This document shows, one piece after another, positions 35,686 through 45,370 of a DNA stretch of 64,000 nt. Below the pieces are notes generated by a model. The model did no database searches. It saw only the letters and a list, made by a program, of their open reading frames with translations, and was not told the DNA's origin. Source of the stretch: an uncultured Oxalobacteraceae bacterium. GTDB taxonomy: Bacteria; Pseudomonadota; Gammaproteobacteria; Burkholderiales; Burkholderiaceae_D. The DNA lies in NCBI GenBank assembly GCA_903862415.1, contig CAIOYD010000052.1, forward strand, positions 28,575 to 92,574. The letters run 5' to 3'. A program made the position numbers and the translations under genes. How positions within the stretch are numbered: the first letter of the stretch is position 1; each line of letters begins with the position of its first letter.

Positions 35686-36415
35686 GACTGACAACCCGCT
35701 CTTCGATTACACGCGCATTTTCACCCGAGGCGATGCTATAAAAAATATCGGCCAGCATTTCTTTCTTTTCGATGTCGTGCGCGACAATTTCCTTGAGCTT
35801 GTGCGCAATCGGCAAAAACACCAGATTGGCCAGCCCGACGCCATAAATCGTGGCCACAAACGCCACTGCAATCCCGGCACCCAGACGGCTGGGGTCGGAC
35901 AGATTTTCCATCACATGAATCAAACCCATGACCGCTCCCAGAATCCCGATGGTAGGTGCATAGCCACCGGCGGACTCCCAGACGCGTACTGCCTGCCACT
36001 GAAACATTTCGTAGGACGTGATATCGACTTCGAGGATTTCTTTCAGCCGGGTCGCTTCAACACCATCAATCACCATGCGCAAACCTTTGGCAATAAACGG
36101 ATCCTTGATAATGCGTAAATAACGCTCCAGACTTAACACCCCTTCGCGGCGCGCCGTCAAATTCCACATGAGCGCATCGCGCACCAATTTTTTATTCGAT
36201 TCAGTCGACACCACAAACACACTTTTCAGCATGCGCATGCTGCGCACAAACGTCGACATGCGGCTTTGCAGCAGCACTGCGCCAAGCGTGCCGCAAAACA
36301 CGATCAGAAACGCTGCCGGCTGCAGCAACGATGAAAGATGCGCACCTTCAACGATCTGCCCGAAGAGCAAACCAAAGAGCGCCAGTAAAATACCCGCTAA
36401 GCTTGCCCAGTCCAC
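35672..36415 (-). CDS. motC: Flagellar stator protein MotA (MotC type)
   Basis: 247 residues with four membrane helices. The conserved cytoplasmic loop and the proline of PTIGILGAVMGLIHVMENLS are present, along with GLANLVFLPIAHKLKE. The start is GTG; its first bases overlap the fliA 3' end by 19 bp. MotC with MotD forms the proton-driven stator. The fliA-motC-motD arrangement is a recognised pattern in proteobacteria with FlhF/FlhG. Confidence 0.94.
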   Translation of the reverse strand: MDWASLAGILLALFGLLFGQIVEGAHLSSLLQPAAFLIVFCGTLGAVLLQSRMSTFVRSMRMLKSVFVVSTESNKKLVRDALMWNLTARREGVLSLERYLRIIKDPFIAKGLRMVIDGVEATRLKEILEVDITSYEMFQWQAVRVWESAGGYAPTIGILGAVMGLIHVMENLSDPSRLGAGIAVAFVATIYGVGLANLVFLPIAHKLKEIVAHDIEKKEMLADIFYSIASGENARVIEERVVSHGQA

Positions 36416-37128
36416 GCTTTCTCTCTTAAAAATGACCGCAGCCGTGCGATGGCCTGCGTATGCAATTGGGATACCCGTGATTCAGAGACGCCCATCACGG
36501 CGCCGACTTCCTTGAGATTGAGTTCCTGCTCGTAATACAAGCCCATCAATAATTTTTCACGGTCGGGCAAGGCATCAATCGCATCAATCACCGTGGCGCG
36601 AAAATCCCCGCGCAACAAACTCTGCAGCGGGTCACCGGATATATCAGTGCAGTAGCGATCAAGAAAATGTTCCTTGCTTTCAGCATCATGAAAATCTTCG
36701 TAATACACCAACTGGTGACCGCCACTTTCGGTGAGCATATCCTGATATTCCAGCAGCGACATTTTAAGCTGCTTGGCCACTTCCGTTTCCAGCGGCGTAC
36801 GACCAAGACGCTGTTGCAGTAACTGAATCGCCTCCTCAATTTTGCGCATACTCTGACGCACGCCGCGCGGCAACCAATCACTGCTACGTAACTCATCGAG
36901 CATCGAACCACGGATACGCTGGATGGCATAAGTTTCAAACTGCGCGCCATGGGTGTCTTCATAACGGGTAATCGCATCCAGCAGGCCGATCATGCCAGCC
37001 TGAATCAAATCATCCACTTCCACACTTGGTGGCAGCTTGGCTTTCAATTGATACGCCAGCCGCTTCACCAGCGGCGCGTGAGCGCTGAGCAGATGATTTT
37101 TATCAGTTTTCCCCAGGGCGTTATACAT
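36397..37128 (-). CDS. fliA: Flagellar sigma factor FliA (sigma-28)
   Basis: 243 residues. Region 2 is clear (LVKRLAYQLKAKLPPSVEVD, DLIQAGMIGLLDAITRYEDT, FETYAIQRIRGSMLDELRSS), with region 3 and region 4 (LPDREKLLMGLYYEQELNLK, VSESRVSQLHTQAIARL) intact. It recognises class-3 promoters such as the one at 31866-31892. It starts 8 bp after flhG and overlaps motC. FlgM is its antagonist. Confidence 0.97.
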   Translation of the reverse strand: MYNALGKTDKNHLLSAHAPLVKRLAYQLKAKLPPSVEVDDLIQAGMIGLLDAITRYEDTHGAQFETYAIQRIRGSMLDELRSSDWLPRGVRQSMRKIEEAIQLLQQRLGRTPLETEVAKQLKMSLLEYQDMLTESGGHQLVYYEDFHDAESKEHFLDRYCTDISGDPLQSLLRGDFRATVIDAIDALPDREKLLMGLYYEQELNLKEVGAVMGVSESRVSQLHTQAIARLRSFLREKAWTGQA

Positions 37129-37136
37129 GGAACATC

Positions 37137-37952
37137 TTAGCTGTAAGTAGTGGCAAATTCATTCAATCCAGTCATCTGGTGCGCCAGGCGGGAAAATGCC
37201 ACCGACGCCATCGCCTTTGGAAAGGCTTCAATCACATTGCGTCCCGAACGGCTGGCACGACGCAGATAATCATCTTCTGGCACATAACCCACCAGATTAA
37301 GTGGCACCGACAGAAAATTACCTGCCACCTGCGCGAGTGCCTCAAACACCCGATACGCTTCCGCCTGATTCACTCCGGTCACCAGCACACCATAATGACG
37401 GCGCCCAAAACGACTGTGAGCGCGTTTGATCAAACCATAGGCGGTCTTGATCGCATCCGCCTGCCCGGTGAGCTGAATCACGATTTCGCCATTTTCCAGC
37501 ACCTCACTGGGCAAGGCATTATCCACATTGAGCTCGCCATCGACCAACACCAGATCCGCACTGTTGCCTAAAGCAGCAACGATTCTGTCCAGTTTAGTCA
37601 AAACCACGTCATTTGCTGGGAAATCTGGTGAATTTTGCCAACAACGCGTCAAACTGGCGAGTTTAAAGCCCTGCGAGCTGGTCAGCGTTGCATTCTGCAA
37701 GCTACGTTTTTCCTGGGCCACATCCAACAGTGTCACTTTGATTTGCATTTCCAGCCACTTTGCGACACTTGTGCCACTCTGTCGTGCGTCCAGCAACACC
37801 ACATCGCTGCCAATACTGGCCATACCGGCGGCAATATTGACCAGCGTGGCATTGCGTTCTTCATTTGACAATGCTGATAAAAACGTAACAAAGCGCGGTT
37901 TGGCGCCAAACAACATCCGTCGCAAACCTTCTGCCTGATCGAAATTAGCCAA
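37137..37952 (-). CDS. flhG: FlhG/FleN-family flagellar number regulator, P-loop lost
   Basis: 271 residues. N-terminus LANFDQAEGLRRMLFGAKPR is the FlhG FlhF-activating helix (DQAxxLR). The MinD-like fold is recognisable (VVLLDARQSG, LVLVDGELNVDNALPSEVLE, VPLNLVGYVPEDDYLRRASR), but the deviant Walker A KGGxGKT is replaced by LSALSNEERNATLVN, so ATP binding is doubtful. The TTG at 37952 is chosen: GAGG sits 6 nt upstream and homologues start at this point; a GTG at 37964 is possible. It overlaps flhF by 8 bp. Confidence 0.85.
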   Translation of the reverse strand: MANFDQAEGLRRMLFGAKPRFVTFLSALSNEERNATLVNIAAGMASIGSDVVLLDARQSGTSVAKWLEMQIKVTLLDVAQEKRSLQNATLTSSQGFKLASLTRCWQNSPDFPANDVVLTKLDRIVAALGNSADLVLVDGELNVDNALPSEVLENGEIVIQLTGQADAIKTAYGLIKRAHSRFGRRHYGVLVTGVNQAEAYRVFEALAQVAGNFLSVPLNLVGYVPEDDYLRRASRSGRNVIEAFPKAMASVAFSRLAHQMTGLNEFATTYS

Positions 37953-39234
37953 GAGACACCTCACGCAACTGACGATCCTGTTTGCTCACATTGGCCATCA
38001 TCATCGGCAATTCATCATCCTGATATTGAAACGCCGGTTGCTGACGTTTTAATTTGAACGCATGATCAATCAAATATTGCTGGTTGGCGATATGCAGATC
38101 TTCCGGTACCCGCTGACCATTGGCCAGATAATAAGTGGTGAGCTTATGACGAATGATCGCATCGAGTACCGCACCAATACTGGCAGCCTCATCCATCTTG
38201 GTCACAATACAGCCGGTCAAACCACTGCCGCGGTAGGAACGAATGACTTCATTGATAGTTTCACCGGTCGAAGTGGCATTCAGGCACAACAGTTTTTTAA
38301 CATTCGCGCCCGACAGCATGGCCACCTGTTCCGACACCAGCCGGTCGCGCTGACTCATACCGACCGTATCGATAAGTACCGTGTGCTTGTTTTTCAATTC
38401 TGACAGGGCAATTTTCAGATCCGCCTCATCCTTGACCGCATGCACCATCACACCGAGAATTTTGCCGTAAATGCGTAACTGTTCATAACCGCCAATCCGA
38501 TAACCATCGGTAGTAATCAAGGCCAGCTTGCTGGCGCCGTGGCGCATCACACAACGTGCTGCCAGCTTGGCGGTGGTGGTGGTTTTACCCACTCCGGTAG
38601 GTCCCACCAGCGCAAACACGCCACCCTTTTCCAGCATGTCACTGTCGCAGCTGATAGTGCTGAGATTTTTCGCCAGAATCGCTTTAATCCAGGCGATGCC
38701 CTGTTTAAAATCCTGGGTTGCAGGCAGATTTTCAATCAGATAGCGCGACAATCCCGGGCTGAAACCGGTGGACAGCATTTCCCTGAGCATTTCCGCTTTA
38801 AATGGTTCTTTGCGTTGGGTATTACCCCAACTGATTTCGGCCAGCTGCGCTTCCATCATGCCGCGCATGGAACGCAACTCTGACATCAACTCAAGCGCAC
38901 CGGATAATTCCGGCGCAGTCGGTGCACTGACTGCAGTCACTTCTGGCGCCGAAAACTGATGACTGACCGGTTCAGGTGGTTTTTTCTTGTTGGCAAAACG
39001 CGATGACACCAGACTCTGGGCCACCGATTCCACCTTTTGCACCCGACGTGGCTCAAACTCCGGCAGCGCATCGCTCTCATTCAGATGCGACATTTCATCT
39101 TCCGCCAGCGCCAGAATTTCCACCATGCCATTCACATTGCGGTTAGAAATGATCACTGCTTCCGGCCCCATAGCATCGCGCAACTTGTGCAAGGCTTCCC
39201 GTGAACTTGGTGCGGTAAATTTTTTAACGTTCAT
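37945..39234 (-). CDS. flhF: Flagellar biosynthesis SRP-type GTPase FlhF
   Basis: 429 residues. Basic N-terminal domain (MNVKKFTAPSSREALHKLRD), a variable linker, then the SRP-like NG domain with P-loop GPTGVGKT (211-218), the TTDGYRIGGYEQLRIYGKIL G2 region, DTVGMSQRD and TKMDEA. FlhF positions the flagellum, often at a pole. Three consecutive start codons (GTG-ATG-ATG) follow GAGGAA; the last, at 39234, has the best spacing. Confidence 0.96.
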   Translation of the reverse strand: MNVKKFTAPSSREALHKLRDAMGPEAVIISNRNVNGMVEILALAEDEMSHLNESDALPEFEPRRVQKVESVAQSLVSSRFANKKKPPEPVSHQFSAPEVTAVSAPTAPELSGALELMSELRSMRGMMEAQLAEISWGNTQRKEPFKAEMLREMLSTGFSPGLSRYLIENLPATQDFKQGIAWIKAILAKNLSTISCDSDMLEKGGVFALVGPTGVGKTTTTAKLAARCVMRHGASKLALITTDGYRIGGYEQLRIYGKILGVMVHAVKDEADLKIALSELKNKHTVLIDTVGMSQRDRLVSEQVAMLSGANVKKLLCLNATSTGETINEVIRSYRGSGLTGCIVTKMDEAASIGAVLDAIIRHKLTTYYLANGQRVPEDLHIANQQYLIDHAFKLKRQQPAFQYQDDELPMMMANVSKQDRQLREVSLG

Positions 39235-39292
39235 CATCACTTCCTCTGCTCAACCGGGTTTGCACCCATCGGATAATTTTTCACTCACGACT

Positions 39293-41377
39293 TCAATGAC
39301 TGCCAACCAGGCTGGTCACTTTAATGATTTTTGATTCAGGTACTTCATTTTGCGATAACACCCGCAACTGCGGCAGCGAACGCCGCAGGAAGCGTGCCAG
39401 CAACAGCCGCAATGGCGGCTGCACCACCAGCACTGGCGTCAGACCAAGCTGTTCCTGATGACGACTGGCCAGATCGGTTTGCGACAGAATCGTGTCCGCC
39501 AGTCCGGGTTCAAAACCGACCCCATCCGGGCCACCTGTCTGCAATGCTTGCATCAACAGCCGCTCCAGATGGGTATCCAGACTCATCACCGACATTTCAT
39601 TGGTACCCGGGAACAGCTGCTGAACAATCGCGCGACCCAGCGCCACCCGGACCAGACTGGTGAGTTCATTCACATCCTGAGTCTGGATCACATGTTCGGA
39701 CAGGGTTTCAATAATGCTGCGCATATCGCGGATATGCACACCTTCGGCCAGCAGGTTTTGTAACACCTTCTGGAACGACGACAGCGGCAACAACTTCGGC
39801 ACCAGATCTTCCACCAGTTTTGGCGCATCTTTGGCCACATAGTCGAGTAACTGCTGCACTTCATTACGGCCCAATAATTCAGCCGCATGCGAGGTAATCA
39901 AATGATTCAGATGCGTGGCCACCACCGTACCGGCATCCACCACGGTATACCCCATGGCCTGGGCTTCATCGCGACGACTGGCATCAATCCACACGGCCGG
40001 CAAACCAAACGCCGGATCGATCGTGGCCCGACCTTCGAGCGTACCGCTGACCATGCCGGGATTAATCGCCAGGAACTGCCCGGAAAACGCTTCGCCGCTG
40101 CCCATTTCCACTCCTTTAAGGCTGATGGTATACGACGATGGTTTCAATTCCAGATTGTCGCGGATATGTACCGGCGGCGATAAAAAGCCGATATCCTGAG
40201 CAAACTTTTTGCGTATTCCCTTGATCCGTTTAAGTAACTCGCCACCCTGGGCTTTATCCACCAGCGGAATCAAGCGATAACCGACTTCCAGCCCCAGCGT
40301 ATCGACCGGCAGCACATCCTGCCAGGTAGCCTCTTCCGATTCCACCGGCGGCGCCACCACCGGAATCGGCTCCGGCGTTTCCGCTTCCACCTTGGCGCGC
40401 TGAGTCAGCACATAACCACCGCCACCAAGTAAAGCGGCAAAGAACAGAAATGCAAAATGCGGCATGCCCGGAATAATGCCCATGCCACCAATAATGACGG
40501 CAGTAATCGTGAGCACCTGCGGTTTGGAAAACAACTGACTGATTAACTGGTCGCCGATGTTTTTATCACTGGCCACGCGCGACACCACGATACCGGCAGC
40601 GGTAGAAATAATGAGCGAAGGAATTTGCGCCACCAGTCCATCACCGATGGCCAGCAGAGTATAGTTTTTCAGCGCCTGAGCGAAATCAAGATCATGCTGC
40701 GCCATCCCCACCACCAGACCACCGACGATATTAATCACCGTCACCATAATCCCGGCCACGGCATCACCACGCACGTATTTACTGGCACCGTCCATGGCGC
40801 CATAAAATTCGGCTTCCTGCGCCACTTCAGTACGACGACGACGAGCTTCCTGCTCCGGAATCAACCCGGCATTCAAATCGGCATCAATTGCCATCTGCTT
40901 ACCCGGCATCGCATCCAAGGCAAAACGTGCGCCCACTTCCGCAATCCGGCCGGCACCCTTGGTGACCACGGTAAAGTTAATGATGGTCAAAATCACAAAC
41001 ACCACAATCCCGACCGCATAATTACCGCCAATCAGAAAATGACCAAATGCTTCAATCACCTTACCGGCCGCATCCGGACCGGTATGCCCTTCGGTCAGCA
41101 CCACCCGGGTTGAGGCTACGTTGAGCGACAGTCGCAACATGGTGCTCACCAGCAACACGGTTGGAAATACCATAAAATCGAGCGGCTTGACGGTGTAAAA
41201 ACTGGTCAGCAGCACCACAACGGCAAGTGCAATATTGAAACTGAAAAAGATATCCAAAACAAACGGTGGCAACGGCAACACCATCATCGCCAGAATCATC
41301 ACGATCAGCAGTGGTGCCGTCATCGCCTGACCGCCAGCCAGACCACTCATCCAGGCAGGTAATTTCAGACTATCCAT
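39293..41377 (-). CDS. flhA: Flagellar export gate protein FlhA
   Basis: 694 residues. The N-terminal half has about eight membrane helices and the FHIPEP-type cytoplasmic loop (ARFALDAMPGKQMAIDADLN, then GLIPEQEARRRR). The C-terminal half is the cytoplasmic nonamer ring that docks chaperone-substrate pairs. It overlaps flhB by 8 bp. GGAG precedes the ATG. Confidence 0.98.
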   Translation of the reverse strand: MDSLKLPAWMSGLAGGQAMTAPLLIVMILAMMVLPLPPFVLDIFFSFNIALAVVVLLTSFYTVKPLDFMVFPTVLLVSTMLRLSLNVASTRVVLTEGHTGPDAAGKVIEAFGHFLIGGNYAVGIVVFVILTIINFTVVTKGAGRIAEVGARFALDAMPGKQMAIDADLNAGLIPEQEARRRRTEVAQEAEFYGAMDGASKYVRGDAVAGIMVTVINIVGGLVVGMAQHDLDFAQALKNYTLLAIGDGLVAQIPSLIISTAAGIVVSRVASDKNIGDQLISQLFSKPQVLTITAVIIGGMGIIPGMPHFAFLFFAALLGGGGYVLTQRAKVEAETPEPIPVVAPPVESEEATWQDVLPVDTLGLEVGYRLIPLVDKAQGGELLKRIKGIRKKFAQDIGFLSPPVHIRDNLELKPSSYTISLKGVEMGSGEAFSGQFLAINPGMVSGTLEGRATIDPAFGLPAVWIDASRRDEAQAMGYTVVDAGTVVATHLNHLITSHAAELLGRNEVQQLLDYVAKDAPKLVEDLVPKLLPLSSFQKVLQNLLAEGVHIRDMRSIIETLSEHVIQTQDVNELTSLVRVALGRAIVQQLFPGTNEMSVMSLDTHLERLLMQALQTGGPDGVGFEPGLADTILSQTDLASRHQEQLGLTPVLVVQPPLRLLLARFLRRSLPQLRVLSQNEVPESKIIKVTSLVGSH

Positions 41378-42554
41378 CGAACGACTCCGTCATTTTGGCC
41401 TGCTGTAAATGGATTGCCACCAGTGAGGTTGGATCGAGTTCTTCCGGCACCGGAATATCTTCAGGCCGGGTCGGTGCCATGCCACCATTAACTTTATAAG
41501 CGCGCAACTGAAACACATACGCCAGCACTTCGGCCACCGCGGTATACAAGGCTTCGGGAATCTGGCTGTTCAGTTCAGCATGCGCATACAGTGCCCGTGC
41601 CAGCGGCGGTGCTTCCATTAAGGGAATATGATGTTCAGCCGCCAATTCACGAATCCGGGCAGCCACCAGATCACTGCCTTTCGCCACCACCACCGGCGCA
41701 TTCATACCACCTTCGGTATACTTCAGCGCCACGGCATAGTGAGTTGGATTGGTAATGACCACATCGGCGGTAGGAATTTTACTCATCATGCGACGGCGTG
41801 CCATTTCACGCTGCTGCGAACGGATCTTGGCTTTGATTTGCGGATTACCGTTGGATTCCTTGGCTTCCTGAATCACTTCCTGGCGGGTCATCTTCAGTTT
41901 ATTGGCATAGCTGCGCAACTGAAACGGCACATCGATGGCCATAATCACCACCAGACCACTGGCAATCGAAATAAAACACATCGCCACCAGATGTCCCAGA
42001 TGCGCCAGTCCCTGTTTGGACGGCTCCGACATCAGACCAAGAATGGCATCATAATTATTGAGCATCACCCGGTAAGCCACAAAACCGACAATCAGTGCCT
42101 TGCCAACGGCTTTACCCAACTCCACCAGCGAACGCATCGAAATCATCCGTCCCAGACCGGCCATCGGATCCATACGTTCAAAATTGGGGGCAATCGCCTG
42201 AATCGAAAACAGCCAGCCACCAATCAGCGCCGGGGTAATCAGCGCGGTGACGATCAAAATCCCGCCCAGCGGTGCCAGCGCGATGAGCAGTTGCAGCACC
42301 TGCTCGCCCTGAATCGTGGTTAACCGTCCCAGATCAAACGCCAGGCTGCGGTCAAAATGCATCGAGGTGGCCAGCATCAGACGCAAATGCGCCACCAGAT
42401 TATCTCCGGTCAGCCACAAACCAGCACCGGCGGCCAGCAACAGCGTACAGGTACCCAATTCACGCGAACGTGGCACATCCCCCTCTTCCCGCGCCTGCTC
42501 AAGGCGGCGCGAACTCGCGGGTTCAGTTTTTTCCAGGCCACTTTCTTCTGCCAT
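41370..42554 (-). CDS. flhB: Flagellar export switch protein FlhB
   Basis: 394 residues with four membrane helices and the cytoplasmic switch domain. The autocleavage motif NPTH is at residues 269-272, so cleavage between N269 and P270 should occur. The C-terminal fragment (VVAKGSDLVAARIRELAAEH, IPEALYTAVAEVLAYVFQLR) parallels the free-standing FlhB-tail protein at 1957-2301. GGAG precedes the ATG. It is the first gene of the minus-strand flhB-flhA-flhF-flhG-fliA-motC-motB run. Confidence 0.97.
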   Translation of the reverse strand: MAEESGLEKTEPASSRRLEQAREEGDVPRSRELGTCTLLLAAGAGLWLTGDNLVAHLRLMLATSMHFDRSLAFDLGRLTTIQGEQVLQLLIALAPLGGILIVTALITPALIGGWLFSIQAIAPNFERMDPMAGLGRMISMRSLVELGKAVGKALIVGFVAYRVMLNNYDAILGLMSEPSKQGLAHLGHLVAMCFISIASGLVVIMAIDVPFQLRSYANKLKMTRQEVIQEAKESNGNPQIKAKIRSQQREMARRRMMSKIPTADVVITNPTHYAVALKYTEGGMNAPVVVAKGSDLVAARIRELAAEHHIPLMEAPPLARALYAHAELNSQIPEALYTAVAEVLAYVFQLRAYKVNGGMAPTRPEDIPVPEELDPTSLVAIHLQQAKMTESFDG

Positions 42555-42704
42555 GACTCACTCCAGGGATACCGTGCCATAATTAAAACTATACAGGCTC
42601 GATTATTGGTGCCAGAGCACCTTTCCCATCGGATGAATAAAGGCGCGAATACCCTTTATTTTGATTTTTAAGCCTCAGATGACTTGTTTGCAGGACAATA
42701 ATTT

Positions 42705-42753
42705 AGCAGGCAGGGTGTATTACGCCCGTCGGGCTGATCACACCCTGCCTGCT
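42705..42753. repeat. Long inverted repeat (GTGTATTACGC family), overlapping a gene end
   Basis: Perfect 14-bp arms (AGCAGGCAGGGTGT and ACACCCTGCCTGCT) with a 21-nt loop that contains ATTACGCCCGTCGGGC. The core GGTGTATTACGC also occurs near 55.5 kb. Its right arm encodes the last codons of the CoA-transferase and its loop supplies the stop, so the hairpin may also act as that gene's terminator. Confidence 0.85.
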
Positions 42754-44444
42754 GCGTCGTTCCCGCGTGCCTTTGGCGGGAATCCAGCGGCTTTCGTTAT
42801 CAACACCATTTCTTCCCGGATCTCCATCGGCATGTCGCGGAAAATGCGTTTATCCATGATATTGAGCATACTTGAAACTGCAGGTCGAAATTCCATCTGT
42901 CCCAAAATATCCCGTTCCAGATCAATGCCGGGGGCGATTTCTATCAACTCCAGCCCCGAGTTGATCAGACGAAAAACACAGCGCTCTGTGATATACAAAA
43001 CCTGTTGGCCACGTTCAAATGCGTATTTCCCGTTAAAGGTGAGTTGCTCAACCTCGTTGACAAACTTCTTCAGCTTTCCCTCTGTTTCTATTTTCAAAAT
43101 GCCGTCGTTGATCGACACCAGCAAATTACCGGTTGTAAATGTGCCGACAAACGCGACTCTTTTCGCATTCTGGCTGATATTAATGAAGCCACCAGCGCCG
43201 GCCAGATGCGCGTCGAATTTGCTGACATCAAGGTTCCCGCAAGCATCCGCCTGCGCCAATCCGAGTATCGCCAAATTGAGTCCGCCACCATCGTAAAAAT
43301 CGAACTGATAGGGCTGGTCGATAATCGCTTCCGCATTGATGGCAGCACCAAAACTGAGTCCCCCGACCGGAATACCACCGATAACCCCTGGTTCAGCAGT
43401 CAGCGTCATCAAATCAGCTATCTTTTCCTCGCTGACAACACGGGCAACACCTTCCGGCATGCCTATGCCAAGATTAACAATGTCATTGACCCTGAGTTCA
43501 AGTGCTGCCCGGCGCGCAATAATTTTTCGCTCAGTGAGCAACATGGTCTGACTCGCAAAGGCTGGCGCTTTGACCTGACCGGAATAAGCCGGGTTGAACT
43601 GTTCGCTGAATGTCTGCATGTGATACTCAGGCTTTTCGGCGACGACCACGTAGTCAACCAGGATGCCTGGAATTTTCACCAACTGCGGATTAAGCGAGCC
43701 ATGTGCGGCAATACGCTCGACCTGAACAATAACGATCCCACCCGAATTGTGCGCAGCCATCGCGATCGACAGTGCATCGAGCGTCAACGCTTCTTTTTCC
43801 ATGGTGATATTGCCGTCAATATCGGCCGTTGTCCCACGGATGATCGCAACATGTATCGGAAAGGATCTGTAAAAGAGATATTCTTCACCATTAATGATCT
43901 TCAACTCGACAATCTCTTTTTTCGTTTTGGAATTGATCTTGCCGCCGCCATGCCGTGGATCCACAAAAGTACCCAGACCGACTTGCGTGAACAAGCCCGG
44001 CCGGTGCGCGGCAATTTCCCGGAACAGTTGTGAGATAACACCCTGCGGTAAATTGTAAGCTTCGATGACATTGGCAAGCGCCAGATGTTGCAGTTTAGGT
44101 TCCAATCCCCAATGGCCTCCGATGATGCGCGCCAGCATTCCTGCATGACCGAAGTGATTAAGGCCACGATCTTTGCCATCGCCCTGACCGGCTGCATAGA
44201 CCAGGGTTAAATTGTGCGGGCTACCTGCCGACGATAACTGGTCCAGACCAAGAAAGCGCTGCTCCAGAGAGACAGCAATATTTTCGGCAAACCCGATACC
44301 GATAAATCCGCCGGTGGCAATCGTATCGCCATCCCGGATCAGGCGAGCTACCTCGCCGGCGCTGTCTATCTTGTTGCGCTTACCTGTGCTGCGTGGGGTG
44401 TTTGCATGAAGTTGCATCTTGGGACTTTCATTTTCCATTTTCAT
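42738..44444 (-). CDS. Acyl-CoA:acetate/3-ketoacid CoA-transferase, fused alpha-beta
   Basis: 568 residues, a single-chain family I CoA-transferase. The alpha half has [20 protein letters not shown], and the beta half has the catalytic Glu in [14 protein letters not shown]. It should move CoA between acetoacetate (or another acid) and an acyl-CoA. It overlaps the acetoacetate decarboxylase by 17 bp, so together they could turn acetoacetyl-CoA into acetone and CO2. The start is uncertain (ATGs at 44444, 44438 and 44420; no clear ribosome-binding site). The last 18 or so residues ([18 protein letters not shown]) come from repeat DNA. Confidence 0.87.
   Translation of the reverse strand: MKMENESPKMQLHANTPRSTGKRNKIDSAGEVARLIRDGDTIATGGFIGIGFAENIAVSLEQRFLGLDQLSSAGSPHNLTLVYAAGQGDGKDRGLNHFGHAGMLARIIGGHWGLEPKLQHLALANVIEAYNLPQGVISQLFREIAAHRPGLFTQVGLGTFVDPRHGGGKINSKTKKEIVELKIINGEEYLFYRSFPIHVAIIRGTTADIDGNITMEKEALTLDALSIAMAAHNSGGIVIVQVERIAAHGSLNPQLVKIPGILVDYVVVAEKPEYHMQTFSEQFNPAYSGQVKAPAFASQTMLLTERKIIARRAALELRVNDIVNLGIGMPEGVARVVSEEKIADLMTLTAEPGVIGGIPVGGLSFGAAINAEAIIDQPYQFDFYDGGGLNLAILGLAQADACGNLDVSKFDAHLAGAGGFINISQNAKRVAFVGTFTTGNLLVSINDGILKIETEGKLKKFVNEVEQLTFNGKYAFERGQQVLYITERCVFRLINSGLELIEIAPGIDLERDILGQMEFRPAVSSMLNIMDKRIFRDMPMEIREEMVLITKAAGFPPKARGNDAAGRV
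42755..42787. repeat. Palindromic repeat of the GTCATTCCCGCG family, inside a coding end
   Basis: CGTCGTTCCCGCG ... GGCGGGAATCCAG. It is the third copy of the family also found at 28021 and 32886. On the minus strand it encodes [12 protein letters not shown] near the C-terminus of the CoA-transferase. Confidence 0.8.
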
Positions 44445-45186
44445 TTTGCGGCGCAAGATAATCAAAGACCACCTCACCCAGGTCGAGCGTCAGATCAGCA
44501 ATAAAATGCACGGCAGACACGACTGTTAACACCGGCAAATCTGCCACCGGGGCCAGCGCATGCGGATGCAGCTCCAGGCTGCACGGCCCGGTCCATGCGC
44601 CGGCAAGCGTTACCTCGGTGGTGTAATAGCGTACCAGCTCGCAAATGCGCGCTGAACCGTCGACGTGTGGAATAATCTTCAGCAAAAAGTTGGGTGCCGC
44701 CAGCGAAGCCAATACCGCCGTCTGGTCAGCCTGCCGATGTTTGAATCCCATCGTTGCGGTCGCGATACGGATTTTTCCATAATCCAGAGTGCCTGATAAG
44801 GTATCGATTTCAGTGTGCAGCGTCGGGTAGGCAAGTTTTTTTGGAAAGCCCCACAATTCGCGACCAGCGGCGATGGGAGGATGGTCATTGAGGTACATCG
44901 CATGCGAGTAATTACCCTGTTGACCGCGCAAGCTGACAGGGATAACCTGGCCGGATTCTGTGTAATCGCCAAAGCCGGTCGAATCTGGCATACGGATAAA
45001 TTCAAACTTGACCAACGGCTCAGTTATTTCCAGTGGCTCCGGCACCACCGCGCGCAAGGCGTCAATATCCGTCAGGTAGGTAATGACGAGAAATTCGCGC
45101 TTACAGAACCGATACGGGCCTCGCGGGAAAGCGGGGCTCGATAACGGCATAGCAAAGGCATTCGCTTTAATGTAGTCGATTTTCAT
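44428..45186 (-). CDS. adc: Acetoacetate decarboxylase
   Basis: 252 residues, close to the clostridial enzyme (about 245). The Schiff-base lysine lies in [13 protein letters not shown] (about residues 109-121), with the conserved [20 protein letters not shown]-terminus and [18 protein letters not shown]. It decarboxylates acetoacetate to acetone. AGGA precedes the ATG. It is the first gene of a two-gene unit with the CoA-transferase. Confidence 0.93.
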   Translation of the reverse strand: MKIDYIKANAFAMPLSSPAFPRGPYRFCKREFLVITYLTDIDALRAVVPEPLEITEPLVKFEFIRMPDSTGFGDYTESGQVIPVSLRGQQGNYSHAMYLNDHPPIAAGRELWGFPKKLAYPTLHTEIDTLSGTLDYGKIRIATATMGFKHRQADQTAVLASLAAPNFLLKIIPHVDGSARICELVRYYTTEVTLAGAWTGPCSLELHPHALAPVADLPVLTVVSAVHFIADLTLDLGEVVFDYLAPQNENGK

Positions 45187-45370
45187 GTCTGGTTTGTCCT
45201 GGCAACCACAAATTAATTTAACTTAACCTTAGTTGCGACCCGTATTCTGTGCGCTGGCACACAGTAAGCATCTGCATGCAAAACTTGTTATAAAGCACTC
45301 TCACCCGCTATACTGCCTAAATCGAGGACAGCCCGTCTCCCGATCCACATCCTCACCCCAACCTCCCCAG

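Noticed and set aside
42555..42600. Sigma-54-like TGGCACG before flhB
   Set aside because: The -24 part fits but the -12 part reads CCCT instead of TTGC.
43005..44033. 342-codon open frame on the plus strand opposite the CoA-transferase
   Set aside because: Antisense shadow of a well-supported gene; composition (Arg, Asn, Asp rich) has no family features.
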